Shown one piece after another: positions 1 to 62,423 of a DNA stretch of 64,000 bases. The position numbers and the translations under genes were made by a program. The stretch covers positions 36,216,753 to 36,280,752 of the forward strand of contig CM034544.1 of the NCBI GenBank assembly GCA_020002185.1, written 5' to 3'. Within the stretch, counting starts at the first letter, position 1. Each line of letters begins with the position of its first letter. Source of the DNA: Paraescarpia echinospica (taxonomy: Eukaryota > Annelida > Polychaeta > Sabellida > Siboglinidae). The notes below the pieces were generated by a model, which worked only from the letters and a program-made list of their open reading frames with translations, was not told the DNA's origin and did not search any database.

Positions 1-762
1 ATAAGTGGCAAGGCAACGATGAAGTTCGACGCTGATGCATTGGGTATTGAACGTAGCGAGTCTGTCTTCCTATGGAGCATCGACGGCACCAGTGGAGAAT
101 GGCAGAAGTCGGGAGCTTTGACGTACACAGGCAGTCGAAGACGCAGAAGACAAGCCGGCACAGCGGGCAACAGCGTGGAGGGAGAAACGGAAATACCACC
201 AAACATTCCCTACTTAAACTGCGATCGACCCATCCTACGCGGTCGCCTTTGTTCCATCGCTGTTTACGTGTATTATGGCGGCGACTTCTCAATTCCACTA
301 CAGGGTGAAAGAGTGAGTGCCTTCTTCAAGGAGAACGAAAAATTCATCGGCCGTACTTCTGGTTACACCGATACGAACGGCAAGGCGTGTCTCCTGGTCG
401 CCTGTGGACTGCAGCACATCGTTAGACTCGAATCCCTTGAAGGAGTGATTGTCCATCCCACTCACTTCCTCCCTGCAGGGTTCGCCTTCACCAACAGGGC
501 CGACGGTTTCGCATTCACAGCAGCATCTCCTGCAACGCAAGACGGCAATCAGAAAGGACCTGTGTTCCGATACAGGGCACGGGGAAGGAATTGTTACTCG
601 GCCAATTCCTCGGCATACCACTTTATTCTTGCTAAGCCGCCTGTTCGTCCGTCATTCTATGGCTCCCTGAACGCGGTCGAGATGCGCCCTGGATTCGACA
701 ATAGTTGGTTCCCCAAAGCCCCCGCCGAGCGGAAAGTTTGCATCTTACAAATGGGAATCTAT
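1..762 (+). CDS. CILP-like copy 1, large exon (5' end outside window)
   Basis: Frame starts with codon 1-3; nothing marks a true start, and the ATG at 19 aligns with an internal ATT in copy 2. The exon ends at a complete codon (phase 0) before donor gtacgtga at 763. It matches 8805-9549 of copy 2 throughout. It includes the RRRRRQ cluster at about 157-174. Confidence 0.7.
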
Positions 763-1625
763 GTACGTGAGCAGGCATGCAATGAAACAAACATTTTCAT
801 TTTCAAAATTCAAAAACCAAAACCAAACAAAATACAAACAAATATGACATATATTATTTTTATGAGAAATTCCTGTATGTGTTACGCATTGTAGACTTTG
901 TTGTGATTATTCTGCTAAATGATTGTAGGCACATAGGAATCGTTGTTTTTTTTATTAAATGTACACTAATTTTGTTTCTGTTTGTCTTCAATAAAACGTC
1001 GTCAGGTCAATGGCTCTATAAAGTTCAATATTTCATAATGTTATTAATATTTAATAGTGAATGGAGTTGTTGCAAGCAGTAATGCTAAATATCCGTTATT
1101 ATTTATAGGCAAACGAACCGAGCAAGACGAAGATTGTTGGCATTAGTAGCGCCGTAGATGGCACTCTGTATGGAACATACACTTCGGCCATCCTAAAGGG
1201 GACATACATCAGGAATAACGTGTACGCTTTGGCTTGTGTCGTCATTCGGTGTCCGACGAAAGATAGCGAATACACGGCCGTAGATCTACAAATTGCTTCC
1301 GACAAACGCTCGCAATGTCGGTTAAGGTTAGCGACACCACTGTGTATGTTTGCATCATATGACGTATGGAGATATCCACAATCAGCTCGTGTTGGTTCTG
1401 TGAATGCATAAGTTGCATGTTATGTTGCATTCCCGTTCTCATATGTTGTTATGTTACGTGTTTTTTATAATCTGCTTGTTGTTTCTTTTGTCAAAATGGC
1501 AACAAGCTGCCTTATACATTATAGTGTGCTCCTGAAAAAATGCACTCACGCACATACGCACACATGCACGCGCGCACTCCCACATAATAATACACTAACT
1601 TATACACACTCACACCACAACACAC

Positions 1626-1674
<49 letters not shown>

Positions 1675-2167
1675 CACTCACCGGTATCCGATATTAATTT
1701 CACTCATATAAATTCTTAAATATTAAGTGCCAAAACACTCAAATCAATTATCAAAAACAGTTATTATGCCCTGTTTTTGTGCAGTAAATGACACGGTAAC
1801 CATTAACAAAAACGCTGCAATAACAACGTATTTTAGCACTGCAATAATTATCCTGAAAGGGTTATTGGGCCGGCTGTCACACCCATGTTTGCTTTGTTTT
1901 AGATGGTCCCAGTTCATTAAGACAGATGAAGACCTTGAAAGTGAATATGAGGTCAGAGATGGAGCGACGCAGTATGTCTCCCACAGTAATAGCAGTTTCC
2001 AGGTCCGCGTTACAGCAGACTACGACGGGGACAATAAAGAAAACCGACAAAGCTTCAATATTGGTCTTTTCCGGGCCTCTGGTCCCGGAGATTTCGCATA
2101 CTATCGCGCGATGAACAAATGCATGAGAGAATCGAACGAGCTGGCGTCTTTCGATTGCTCAGGTTGA
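1..2167 (+). CDS. CILP-like secreted protein, copy 1 (3' part, three exons)
   Basis: Joined exons 1-762, 1109-1326 and 1903-2167 form one open frame that enters from the left edge and stops at 2165-2167. The first exon reads through an extracellular segment (FDADALGI, GTSGEWQKSG), then an RRRRRQ cluster that looks like a furin site, then a segment resembling a carboxypeptidase-regulatory/transthyretin-like fold (GRTSGYTDTNGKACLLVACG). Vertebrate CILP is, from memory, also cut by a furin-like protease near its middle, and the layout fits that family: Ig domain upstream (seen in copy 2), then a large exon. Splice sites are gtacgtga/tttatag and gttagc/tgttttag, phases 0 and 2, identical to copy 2. 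The product would be secreted into extracellular matrix. The name CILP-like rests on remembered family resemblance, not a search; the N-terminal half lies outside the window. Confidence 0.65.
1109..1326 (+). CDS. CILP-like copy 1, penultimate exon
   Basis: Acceptor atttatag precedes 1109 and donor gttagc follows 1326. Enters in phase 0 and leaves in phase 2. Reads ANEPSKTKIVGISSA to SDKRSQCRLR; the motif AVDLQIASDKRSQCRLR is identical in copy 2 (exon 10482-10699). Confidence 0.7.
1613..1672. repeat. (CA)n microsatellite in an intron
   Basis: Mostly uninterrupted CA dinucleotides in the second intron of CILP-like copy 1. Confidence 0.9.
1903..2167 (+). CDS. CILP-like copy 1, last exon with stop
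   Basis: Acceptor gctttgttttag ends at 1902; the exon completes an Arg codon (AG|A) and reads to TGA at 2165-2167. The conserved core FNIGLFRASGPGDFAYYR aligns with IGLYRETGAGNIAFYR of copy 2, followed by a conserved Cys near the end (FDCSG versus FYCSG). Confidence 0.7.
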
Positions 2168-2308
2168 AATGACACCAATCCTGGGCAACAATGGTATAGC
2201 GATTAACAACTATTTGATTATATTGTGGATGCAACTAGAATTATCGAAGCTTGTAGTCGATAGTCTTTGCAAACAATTGAGTAACATGTATCTTTCGAGT
2301 ATTTACGA

Positions 2309-2314
2309 AATAAA
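2309..2314 (+). promoter_or_regulatory. candidate polyadenylation signal AATAAA
   Basis: AATAAA lies about 145 bases after the copy 1 stop codon, in AT-rich sequence, which fits a short 3' UTR. A second AATAAA-like site occurs near 2422. AATAAA is common in AT-rich DNA, so this is only a candidate. Confidence 0.35.
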
Positions 2315-2526
2315 TATTGCGTACATATTCGTTACTCCTTGACCGCGTTAAGCTAACTAGATGACGTGTGATTATATCAATAATACACTAACTTATGTTC
2401 GCGATTGTAGCTGATATTGATCGGAATAAAAACAACATTCGGGTAAAGTAAATCTTCAGGGTATTTGATACATGTAGATTGCTAATATTTTGTATGATTT
2501 GTGTGTGTGAGTTTGTGATCATGTGT

Positions 2527-2644
<118 letters not shown>

Positions 2645-2840
2645 TGTATATATATATTCTATATAATTACTTCAATTTAGGCTGCGACACAATGTAGCAT
2701 AATCCCATACAAATGTTGCTGAAATTACTAGGCCTTTAGTTGCATTGTCTCTTCTAGGTCAACCTCACTACTTTCATACCATCATTTTACAACGTATTTA
2801 GAATGCACAATGCAATCGTGCTCACTGCTCCGCGACTGGC

Positions 2841-2880
2841 ATCACTCATCACTCATCACTCATCACTCATCACTCATCAG
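2841..2880. repeat. 7-bp tandem repeat (ACTCATC)
   Basis: Five to six perfect copies of ACTCATC in a row. Confidence 0.9.
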
Positions 2881-4239
2881 TAGGTGTCATAACGGTGGTA
2901 GAGCATTTGATTCAGGATGTAGAACCACTCAATGACATGTCATATTGAAAGTGAACGTGTAGAGCCATCTGTTTGACAGTGATAATTTTTTAATGCCAAG
3001 TTTGTGTGGGAATTCAGGTTTTAGGGGTACCAGTCGCTGATTGTCTACATATTTAAAGAATACAATCATCACTGTAAAGGAGTTTTACAATCAGAATGAA
3101 TTGTCAATGTTAAGTTACTAGATTTGAATGATAATGGTGGGCAAATAATGTATCACCATTTTACTGCAATGTGGCTGTCTCGTGTTGCATCATCCGTGAC
3201 TATGCTCCGTGATTCAAGTGCCTTGATGGTGGTGTATTAACACGACACGTTTCCAGGATTACGTGATTCACTTGTACCATCATTGCGAAGACGAAAATCT
3301 ACATTCAAGTACATCCTAGAGCTACATAAGAAAGCAACTTGTGTTTTACAACGAAAGTGAGATTGCATATATATTATTGGTTTTCTTATTAATCGCATAT
3401 TAAGGTGTGGATTACAAAGTTACGAAAACGGCATGCGATTGGCGGACGAAATAAGGTGAATGTGGTTTATATATGGAATACAGTGTGTTCTATATATACT
3501 TCCTGGTCCAATATATATGTAACACGGTGCGTTTTTTTTTTTTTTTCCTGATAGACCATTTTGTATAGTAATGGAACATGGCGTTGAATTTGCCATTGTT
3601 GCAAAGGTCGCTTTTGGGAGTATATTAGCAAATGACAAATTATCATAGCAAAAGCATATCAAGTGAAGGCGAAAAAACAGACAGCAACGGCGTTTGTGTG
3701 TGAATGGTGTGTGAACAGTATGGTATAGGCGCATATTGGGCGTCGATGTTAACTTGTGTTCACGACACCAGACATCCTGCAAAATCAGATGCTACCTCCT
3801 TAGCAGGGTGTCTCGGGGAAAGTATCGTTATTTGCCTTCTGCCAATGTTCTCACTTCAACGAAGGAGTGTTATCATGGAAACACGAATTTGTACACCGTT
3901 TCCGTACTTATGGGATCCTACCTTCGGAGCGATTTCTTACCACACCAGCATGTACAAAATCCTTATTCTTTCATATATAATCACTCATGTTATTGCCTAC
4001 TCTCAATTTGTTGTCGCAGTACGCGATGAATTGTACACTTGTTAAGATAAACAGTCCAATCCTCCAGTGGTCAAACTGTTTTTTTATCTACACATTTGTT
4101 TCCTGTGTTCGACTTCCTAGAACCTATACTACTTCGAGTGTCGGGAGGTAACAGGCCGCACCAACATGTACTCAAGGACATTTTGAAGAAAAATAAATAC
4201 TCTCCATGCAGTCGAAAAGACTTGGCCAAGACAGACCTG

Positions 4240-4520
4240 CCTTTATAGAACTATTGGGCTAAGAATCGGTCTAATAGTCACATATCGTTAAAAACGTTTT
4301 TTTACAATATTGCCCTTAAGAATGTCACTAGGTTACAACGTGTACATAATAGCTTAGGTAGGGTTGTGACTCGGTCTCCGCGGCTTTCTCACTCAGTGTC
4401 TTTCTGATGTCTGTCCACTGGCTTCCTCTACGATATCGTACTATTTTAAAGATATGTACCATTACCTACCAGCACTTTCAACTAGGGAATTTTATATTGA
4501 TTCACCAACAACGAGCGGCC
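4240..4520 (+). mobile_element. degenerate LINE fragment (end of reverse transcriptase ORF)
   Basis: Broken + strand frames read LQRVHNSLGRVVTRSPR followed by LPTSTF-type residues. This resembles the region after the reverse transcriptase of many L2/CR1-group non-LTR elements (pattern LQRVQNxxARVVTxxPR...LHWLP). The family looks like the one at 50145-51050 on the - strand. Stops and frameshifts make it dead. The clade is not resolved. Confidence 0.5.
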
Positions 4521-6866
4521 ACTGCTTCCTGTGTGAGCGAGTTTCACAGTGTAATGGAGCGTTCATACCACGAGTGCTGGTAGGTCGTGCAGGAGGCTGG
4601 CAGTGTTCTTAGTCTGTGCTCGTGTTTTTGACTGGTGCGGTCATCTGCTGTGGAAATTATGGTATGGAAGCTGATGCGCACTTGTCCGTGGTGAATTTAT
4701 AACACAAAGGTAGTGGCATGCATCTCTTATCCGAAGTTTTGTGTATAGCGAGTTTCAATCTAATACAGCATTAGGGATTTGAAAGAAAAAACGGGTCTCT
4801 TTTCAAAAGATTACCTGTTTCCACTTGTTCTATGTTCAGTCCCGATATTGGAATAACCACGGTAACCGTCGTAGTTGCTGTCCGGAGTGAAGACAAAACC
4901 TTTGTAAGGCCGGTGTGAGATTGTTAATATAATAAATGGACCCTCCACCCTGTGAATAATGGAACTGTTTATGATTTTAGTGATTTCAAAATTACAGACA
5001 TGGCTTTCTGATGTCTACTACTATTCTGAAGAGCAAAATTGTACCAATAAAATTATCAAAACAAGGTTAATAACCAGAGAAAGATATTAACATGGTCATT
5101 ATTGATTTATACCAAGGTTTGGAGAATTGTTTGCATAGTTTGTTTTTGTTCTAGCACGTACAACACTGAACCACCTCTAATCCACTCAACGCATTGAGTA
5201 GTAATTTCTTCACAGGGGGACCATATACAACTGAGGTCCTTTTTACAATATCACTCCGGTAGCGTCTAGGATCAGCAGCGCGTAAGCTGTTTCTCACTCT
5301 AAAATTAATTGAATCGCAGTCGCGCAACCTCGCTCCAACTTTAATTATCGTGGCATCGTGTTACGGTCTGTTAATGCCAAACAATTTGGATTCATGCCTT
5401 CATGTTGTAATATGCCCTTTATATTAAATTTATCAAGCATAATGAACGAATTCGTCTCAGTACGATTACTTCAGTGGGGTAAATATGCCTTAAAACTGCC
5501 ACAATTATGACATGACTTCTGAACCAAATTTGCATTGTTTCCTATAAAGGAAAGTGTGATTACATTCATTGAGTGTACGCATCAGCTTAAATAATATTAA
5601 GTCAAGTCAATCAAAGTCAGCCCAAAGTTACCGCAAAATAATGGATAGTGCGGCGGCCCCGTATTCGGTACAGTTCTGAAAACACTTTAAAACGATGTTT
5701 GAACGTACGCACCGCATACGTTCATATTTAGTGTCAAATCAGTCGAGAAACAGCATGTATACCACATAATAAAACGGCTCAGGTCTAAAGGGTTAATCCA
5801 ATGATGGGGCCGATACAAGATTGAATGTTTACAGTTGAGGCGCTACGTTTAGACGTTACGAATGGAAACACATTCACCAACGACCGCAAGTAAAAGAAGA
5901 AACACGCAGGCGGGCGGGCGGGCAGGCAGGCATGAAGGCAGATAGGCAGGCAGCAAGGTAATTGCACGGGAATTTGCAATAATAGTTCCAATTTTCGGCA
6001 ATGTATTTCCAATGTGTTCATTTGAATTGCAGACTTGTCCGCCAGGAGACGGTTTCGTCTCAGACTGTTATATATGTCTCCGCTCTGCTGAAACCATATC
6101 TTGTAGGATGACAGACAGATATACATATATGGCGCTGCCAAATGTTAACATATACCCCGTCGGACGAGAGTGAACGCCGTCGGCTGTCAGAGGTAACGAG
6201 GGCAAGTTGACGATATCCGGAGTCTGTGTCGAGGGCCTGAAGCAGACCGCAAGAAAAGCAGGATACGAGAGGGTATCTCAAGAGTACATTGTCAGTGCTG
6301 GTGAGTAAGACGTTAGAGCAGACATCAGTGTCAATGTGGCCATGTACAACATTAATGAGTACGTTGTCAGTGCTGACAGCAGTGTCATTGTCGTCGTGCA
6401 CACACTTGATGAGTACATCGTCAGTGCTGTCTCAGGTGGTCATGTACACAATAGATGAGTACGTCATCAATGCTGTTTACAGTATAATATTGTGAACGAG
6501 TAGAAAATGCTGGAAACTGTATATTTATCATACTCTTTATACAAGAAAACAAATTACGGAAATGAATTGTGTCAGAGGAACTGTGTGTAATTAGTCGATC
6601 TAACATAACAGACTAACGCAATATGTATTGTATTGAAACGATGTATGTTTATAATTGTTGTAGTATCACAATGCTATGTAATGTTTCCGTAGAAATGTAT
6701 GGTAGAGAAGCCGATATTCAGCGTGGAGCCGTCGAGTACAGCGGAGTTTGTCGGCGGTAAGGCAAGCAATATTTAATAACTTGTGATTTTATAAATATCA
6801 ATGTCATCATCATTATTGTTATCAATACCCTCATCAACTTTATCATCCTCGTAGTCGTCGGCTTTG

Positions 6867-6896
<30 letters not shown>
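6867..6896. repeat. (ATC)n trinucleotide repeat
   Basis: Ten ATC/TCA units, with scattered further copies up to about 6925. Confidence 0.9.
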
Positions 6897-6897
<1 letters not shown>

Positions 6898-7155
6898 AAT
6901 CATGGTCATCATCAGCATCATCATTTTAGTCAACATCACCATAAACAGCACATTACGACCGTTGATAACTACATTATGCCGTCATTTGTTGTAATTGTTT
7001 TTGTTGTACATTTTACTACAACCACACAACACCAGTTTATATTGCCACTGCAGCTTATCTTGCTCTTGTTGGTGTTGTTTTTAGTGCGGCAGTTGTTAAT
7101 ACTAATGTGCATACAACTGCGATATATACTCTGTACATGTGGCACTGTTGTGTAG

Positions 7156-7325
7156 GTTTAAAGACGGCAACCTCCTGCGCAGTGACGCAGTCGGCGGCAG
7201 TGGAAACAGTGGCGCCACCTATGAGATAATAAATCTAAACAAGAGAGACGAAGGTCAATACGTTTGTCGGGCAGTATCTCTCGGCGGAAAGGTCTTCTCC
7301 CGTCGGGCCAACCTTCTTCTCAGAG
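7156..7325 (+). CDS. CILP-like copy 2, second half of an Ig-like domain exon
   Basis: Acceptor gttgtgtag, donor gtgaat; enters in phase 2, leaves in phase 1. Reads FKDGNLLRSD and then the Ig hallmark NKRDEGQYVCRAVS (D-x-G-x-Y-x-C), ending with a typical final strand (RRANLLLRG). The first Ig cysteine must lie in an upstream exon not seen here. Confidence 0.6.
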
Positions 7326-8029
7326 GTGAATATTTTTTGATATGTTTTCTTCTACTTCATTAAATTACACCGTGTATGCATTGAACATATAACGTTGCCA
7401 TATTACATAAGTAATTTAATCAATATAAAACATTAAACAATTGTTTTATTCGGTTATTTAGTTATCTGACTTTCTTTGGTTTAATGACATTTTTGTTAAC
7501 TCCACTGTGCCTTCATTAACGCGGTTTTTTGCCTCTCTAGGTGGTCATACGACATGATTGTGTATGTCTCATGGCAGCACTTGTAAGACATTTTTTGGAA
7601 TATAGTAGCCGGAATCTCCAAACATGTTTAGTATTGAGAACGTTCGTTTTGAAATGTATCTATGTCATTTGTTTTCAATAATACCTGTCAGCTTCCAATT
7701 TGATTGTCATATATCGTTTATCCAGAATTTGCTCAATAGCTGTATGTCCAAATAAGCGAACGTTCGAGGATCCGTAGTTCGTAGCTCCTAGCAACAATAG
7801 ATTAATAATTTTCATATTATGTATTAAATATGTTTTTAAACTTAAATACAAAAAATCATGGGCTATCGTTTGAAACTTTTGGCAATTGTTTTGTTATGCT
7901 AATTTATTGATTACATAGATATGTAGTACATAAATATAAAATAGTGCATATTTCCCAAGCGATAAACATGTTCGCATTTGTATTGGTCTGTTTATGGTAC
8001 ATGGATATTACATTTGTCGGGTTCCATAG

Positions 8030-9549
8030 CAACCGATACATGCGACGACAAACCTCAAGATATGTCGGTCGAACTTCCACCGACCTGCACTGTCATAGAA
8101 GGTGGAGCCAAATTCAAATCAGTCAACATCGGCCGTTGTAACAATCTGCCATGCGTTTCAAGATCGTCCCAGAACTCGGCAAGTTTGTGTTGCGTGTCGA
8201 GCAGCACGCGGCAAATGCAGATCGAAAGTGACGGCTCTAGTTACAAGATCAACCAGGTCATGTCATGAGGATGCGTTGAATGTAATCATGACAACCTTGT
8301 TACTGTGAGCGGAATTGTGAAGAGCAAAGATGAATTTTTATACGGAGTTTCCATCACGCAAGAGGGCACGTCGTACACTGTTACTGACAACCAGTTTTTT
8401 TTAAAAGCGAAACCGCAGGGTGGACGAATCCTCTTTCAGGCGAAGTCTCATGACTTCATGCCCCAACTGGTGACACTGGGTGTATTTGACACTGAAATGT
8501 ATGTCGAAGTCATTCTCGAACTGAAGCCAAGTCCACAGGTTGTCGACGTTGCCACTGGAGGTGCACTAAAGATGGATACACCAGGAAAGTCGTCGGCTAT
8601 TTCTGTCAGCATTGCACTTAATTCGTTCCAGGACAAAAACGGTGACCCGGTATCTGGCAATGTCAACATCTTGTCCTTCTTCGATCCGAGAACACCGAAA
8701 GATCTTAAAACTACTCCGGGACAGTTCACGTTTGAAGATTCAGAAGGTGAAACTCGGCTGTTGAAAGACGTTTGGTGTCGTCACTATTTCGCAAGGGAAA
8801 TTAAGTGTTCCTCAGTGGCAAGACGATTAAGTTCGACGCTGATGCACTGGGAATCGGTTGCGGCGAGTCTGTCTTCCTTAGGAGCATCGATGGCACCAGC
8901 GGAGAATGGCAGAAGTCGGGAGTTTTAACTTACACCGCAAAAGACAAGCCGTCACAGCAGGCAACAGCGTGGAGGGAGAGACGGAAATACCACCAAACAT
9001 TCTCTACTTAAACTGCGATCGACCTATCCTACCAGGTAGTCTTTGTTCCATAGCTGTCTACGTGTATTACGGCGGCGAATTCTCCATTCCGCTGCAGGGA
9101 CAACAAGTGACAGCCAAGGAGAATGGAAGATCCATCGGCCGTACTTCTGGCTACACCGACCAGAACGGCTAGTCGTTTCTCCTGGTCGCATGTGGACTGC
9201 AGCATATCGTTAAGCTCGAGTCGATCGAGGGAGTGATAGTCCACCCAACCCACCAACTCCCTGCCGGATTCTCCTTCACAAACAGAGCCGATGGTTTCGC
9301 ATTCACAGCAACATCTACTGCAACACAAGTTGACAATCTCATGGGTCCTGTGTTCAGATACCAGGCATGGAGAAGCATTTGCTACTCAGCCAGTTCCTCG
9401 GCATACCATTTCATGGTTGCTAAGCAGCCGTTTCGTCCTCCCCTCTACGCGCCCTGAATGCGGTCGAGACACATCCTGGGTTGGAAAACAGTCGGTTCCC
9501 TGACCAGTCAGCAAACAGAGACGTTTGCGTTGTTCAACTCTTGGTCACT
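8030..9549 (+). pseudogene. CILP-like copy 2, large exon with stops and frameshifts
   Basis: Acceptor gttccatag at 8021-8029 (phase 1) and donor gtaagt at 9550. The first stretch is a Cys-rich linker (TCDDKPQD, NLPC, SLCC), then after the TGA an in-frame GCVECNHDNLVTVSGIVKS and a long beta-rich segment ending TPGQFTFEDSEGETRLLK. From 8805 it aligns with copy 1. Confidence 0.65.
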
Positions 9550-9845
9550 GTAAGTATGTCAACTGTCATAATCAACTGTCGTTGTTGGTATTGTTTTCTA
9601 TGTTGTTTTGTTGTTGGTGTTTAAAACGCGAAATAAATTTTGCCCCATACGTTGCGCGGTTGAAAGGTGTCCTTTTATTAATATGCCGTTATCGCAGAAA
9701 TCAATGTCAGATATAATGTTCCGTTTTTAATTAATGCCGTATTTACTTTTGTTCTAATCGCGTTGATCGTAATTGTGAATGTGAAGTTTCGCTTGTTACT
9801 ATGCATCACGCCTTATTATATGTATGCGTGTAATCTACCTTTCCT

Positions 9846-10010
9846 GTATGTCAGTGCAGTGGCGCAGTGATAAAGGAATCGGACTCTTAGTGAAGTGAAG
9901 CTAGGTTGTATCCTGTGCTGCCGTGTCGAACCTCGGGCAAGTTCGTTCACTTTACGTCGCTCTAGTACACTCAGCAGTATGAATGAGTTCCTGACTATAT
10001 ACGGTGGCGT
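9846..10010 (+). mobile_element. tRNA-derived SINE-like element
   Basis: In an intron of copy 2. Begins with an A-box-like stretch (tggcgcagtgataa), followed about 35 bases later by a weak B box (ggttgtatcctg), then a tail (cctcgggcaagttcgttcac, later gagttcctg) resembling tails of widespread metazoan SINEs. Ends close to the GA/GT microsatellite. Family not assigned. Confidence 0.5.
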
Positions 10011-10087
10011 ATATTTGTGTGCGAATAATGTTCGAGAGAAAGAGCGATAGATAGTGAGAGTGTGCACGCGCGCGCGTTTGTGTGTGT

Positions 10088-10088
<1 letters not shown>

Positions 10089-10126
<38 letters not shown>

Positions 10127-10200
10127 GGAGATAGTGAGTGTGTGCGCGCGCGTGTGTGTGAGAGAGAGAGAGCGAAAGAGAGAGAGGTAGATAGCGCGAG

Positions 10201-10293
<93 letters not shown>

Positions 10294-10297
10294 GAGA

Positions 10298-10353
<56 letters not shown>
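10089..10353. repeat. (GA)n microsatellite with GT/GC interruptions
   Basis: Long GA-rich array in the intron before exon 10482-10699. Confidence 0.9.
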
Positions 10354-10354
<1 letters not shown>

Positions 10355-10481
10355 TGTGTGTTTTGAGTAGATCGAAAGATAGGATACTGCGCTATAAATA
10401 GACACACACATATATATGTTATATATGTGTGTATGTATAAGGGTTTACATTTATAACGTTATCTTTTTATATATCATTTAG

Positions 10482-10699
10482 ACGAATGAACCGTCCCACG
10501 TACAAGTGGTTGGCATCAGCACCGCCCCATGGGATGATACTCATGGCACCTATACAACGAATCTGAATAAAATGCTATATTATGACGGGGAAGATGATAA
10601 TCGCATAGCGTGCGTTCTGGTTAGTTGCCCGGCCGAGAACGATCACACGGCTGTGGATCTACAGATCGCCTCCGACAAACGCTCGCAATGTCGTTTGAG
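10482..10699 (+). CDS. CILP-like copy 2, penultimate exon (open)
   Basis: Acceptor tatatatcatttag and donor gtgagt; 218 bp, the same length and phases (0 in, 2 out) as 1109-1326. Contains AVDLQIASDKRSQCRLR as in copy 1. Intact, though it belongs to a disrupted gene. Confidence 0.65.
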
Positions 10700-10910
10700 G
10701 TGAGTGACGTCACTGTCGTATTTATTTTATCCGCATTGATATAAATCGGCTATTCTTCACCAGCATTGCGATCTATATTCTCGTCACTGTACAGCTGAGC
10801 ACATATGCATTAAAAGTTGTCAGAATTTAATTTGCATTTACTCTTACGCCACCTATATATGAACATCGTTTTTGTGATAAAGTCGCAACGAACGTTCGTT
10901 CTTTTTTCAG

Positions 10911-11175
10911 TTCAACAAACATCATCGAAACCGCAAACTCCGGAGTGACAATTTATGTATCTGACACAAGTAGTAGCATTCAGTTGCTGGTTCGGGCGGC
11001 GGGAGCAATGCAAGGAAAACGAACAACTTCCGGGATCGGTCTGTACAGGGAAACCGGTGCCGGAAATATCGCGTTCTATCGCGTGATTAGGCGATGTCTG
11101 GGAACTCGGTCAAGCGTAGCCGCATTCTACTGTTCCGGGAGAAAGGGATACATCGACACTGTAAATCTAAATTAG
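10911..11175 (+). CDS. CILP-like copy 2, last exon (open)
   Basis: Acceptor cttttttcag ends at 10910. Reads from a split Ser codon to TAG at 11173-11175; carries IGLYRETGAGNIAFYR and the conserved Cys (FYCSG). It is 265 bp, as is copy 1's last exon. Confidence 0.65.
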
Positions 11176-13500
<2,325 letters not shown>

Positions 13501-13850
13501 TTTTACCGTTCACACTAACACATCGACCATTTAAAAACACGTGTATAAATTTTTACCGCTCACACTAACACATCGACCATTTAAAAACACTTGTATAAAC
13601 TTTTACCGTTCACACTAACACATCGACAATTTAAAACACGTGTATAAACTTTTACCGTTCACACTAACACATCGACCATTTATAAACACGTGTATAAACT
13701 TTTACCGTTCACACTAACACATCGACCATTTAAAAACACGTGTATCAACTTTTACCGTTCACACTAACACATCGACCATTTAAAAACACGTGTATCAACT
13801 TTTACCGTTCACACTAACACATCGAACATTTAAAAACACGTGTACCAACT
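13501..13850. repeat. 50-bp tandem satellite, about seven copies
   Basis: Unit starts ttttaccgttcacactaaca and ends gtgtataaac. Copies begin at 13501, 13551, 13601, 13650, 13700, 13750 and 13800; they differ by a few substitutions and one has a 1-nt deletion. Confidence 0.95.
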
Positions 13851-14655
13851 TTTCCCAATCGCATCAAAATTCTTCTGTATGAATGATATCAATAGAGAGT
13901 CATACAATACACTGAGGGAGAGGACAAGTTGCAAGGAATCCTGCGTAGCGAGAAGATACGTGAAAGAAGCATTAGCGATGCAGAGGCAGAAATCAACGGA
14001 GATGATAGAAACAACGGGTTTCATCTAGTGATGACGTCACTCTTCCGGGTGTCATTGTTTGACACATAAATTGAAAAGAAACGCAAAAATCGCACAGCTA
14101 ATGTGAAATGATAGATATTTTGATAACAAATGCATTAGTAAGAAATATAGAATGTGATTTTGCAAAGAATTGAATTGCTGTCCAACAAAGCGTATTGTCA
14201 TCAGATGTGTATCTGAAAGACTACCTGGCGTAAAACGGTAATCAAGGAGTACAATATGTTTATGATGACGACATGAAATAACCTTCTAATACAATGGGAG
14301 GGTTAAATAAGTAGGAAAGAATTTCCGTAGGAGAACTACGAGCTTCCACAAGTTAATGATGAAATAGTCACACCAGGACAACAGCAGTATAGATGAAACA
14401 TTCACGATAATACAAGCAAGTATCTGCAGTTATTTTTAAATGTTTGATGTTAGTAAAACCGGTATTAAGGAAAACACACAAATGTCAGTATCTGTGACAA
14501 CGTCATCCCTGCACGTTTGTTACCCTTGCACCTCTCCGACTGATCATTCTAGACAGTGTTGTCCCTACACAGTCGTCACTTTTGAACTTCTCCGACTGAT
14601 CACTGTAGATAGTGTTCTCCATACACAGGCATCATGTTGCTATTTCTCCAACTGA

Positions 14656-62423
<47,768 letters not shown>

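Larger units (their letters stand above)
7156..11175 (+). pseudogene. CILP-like copy 2, disrupted tandem duplicate
   Basis: Exons 7156-7325 (half an Ig domain), 8030-9549 (large exon), 10482-10699 and 10911-11175 match copy 1 in order, splice sites and phases. The large exon is broken: in-frame TGA at 8266-8268 where the surrounding pattern suggests a Cys codon; reading-frame shifts between about 8767 and 8805; a net 13-nt deletion near 8937-8950 that removes the RRRRRQ cluster; TAG at 9170-9172 where copy 1 has AAG (NGK); and a 1-nt loss near 9450. The last two exons are open. Parent function would be an extracellular-matrix protein. So many lesions in one exon point to a pseudogene; uncorrected long-read indels are the alternative. 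Confidence 0.7.

Noticed and set aside
3704..4045. 113-codon + strand frame after CILP-like copy 1
   Set aside because: Overlaps another frame of similar length, no domain pattern, no conserved counterpart after copy 2.
6718..6951. Met/Thr-rich - strand frame
   Set aside because: Translation of the ATC trinucleotide repeat.
13501..13850. Regular 50-bp repeats resembling a CRISPR array
   Set aside because: Repeats are head to tail with no unique spacers, and the genome is eukaryotic.
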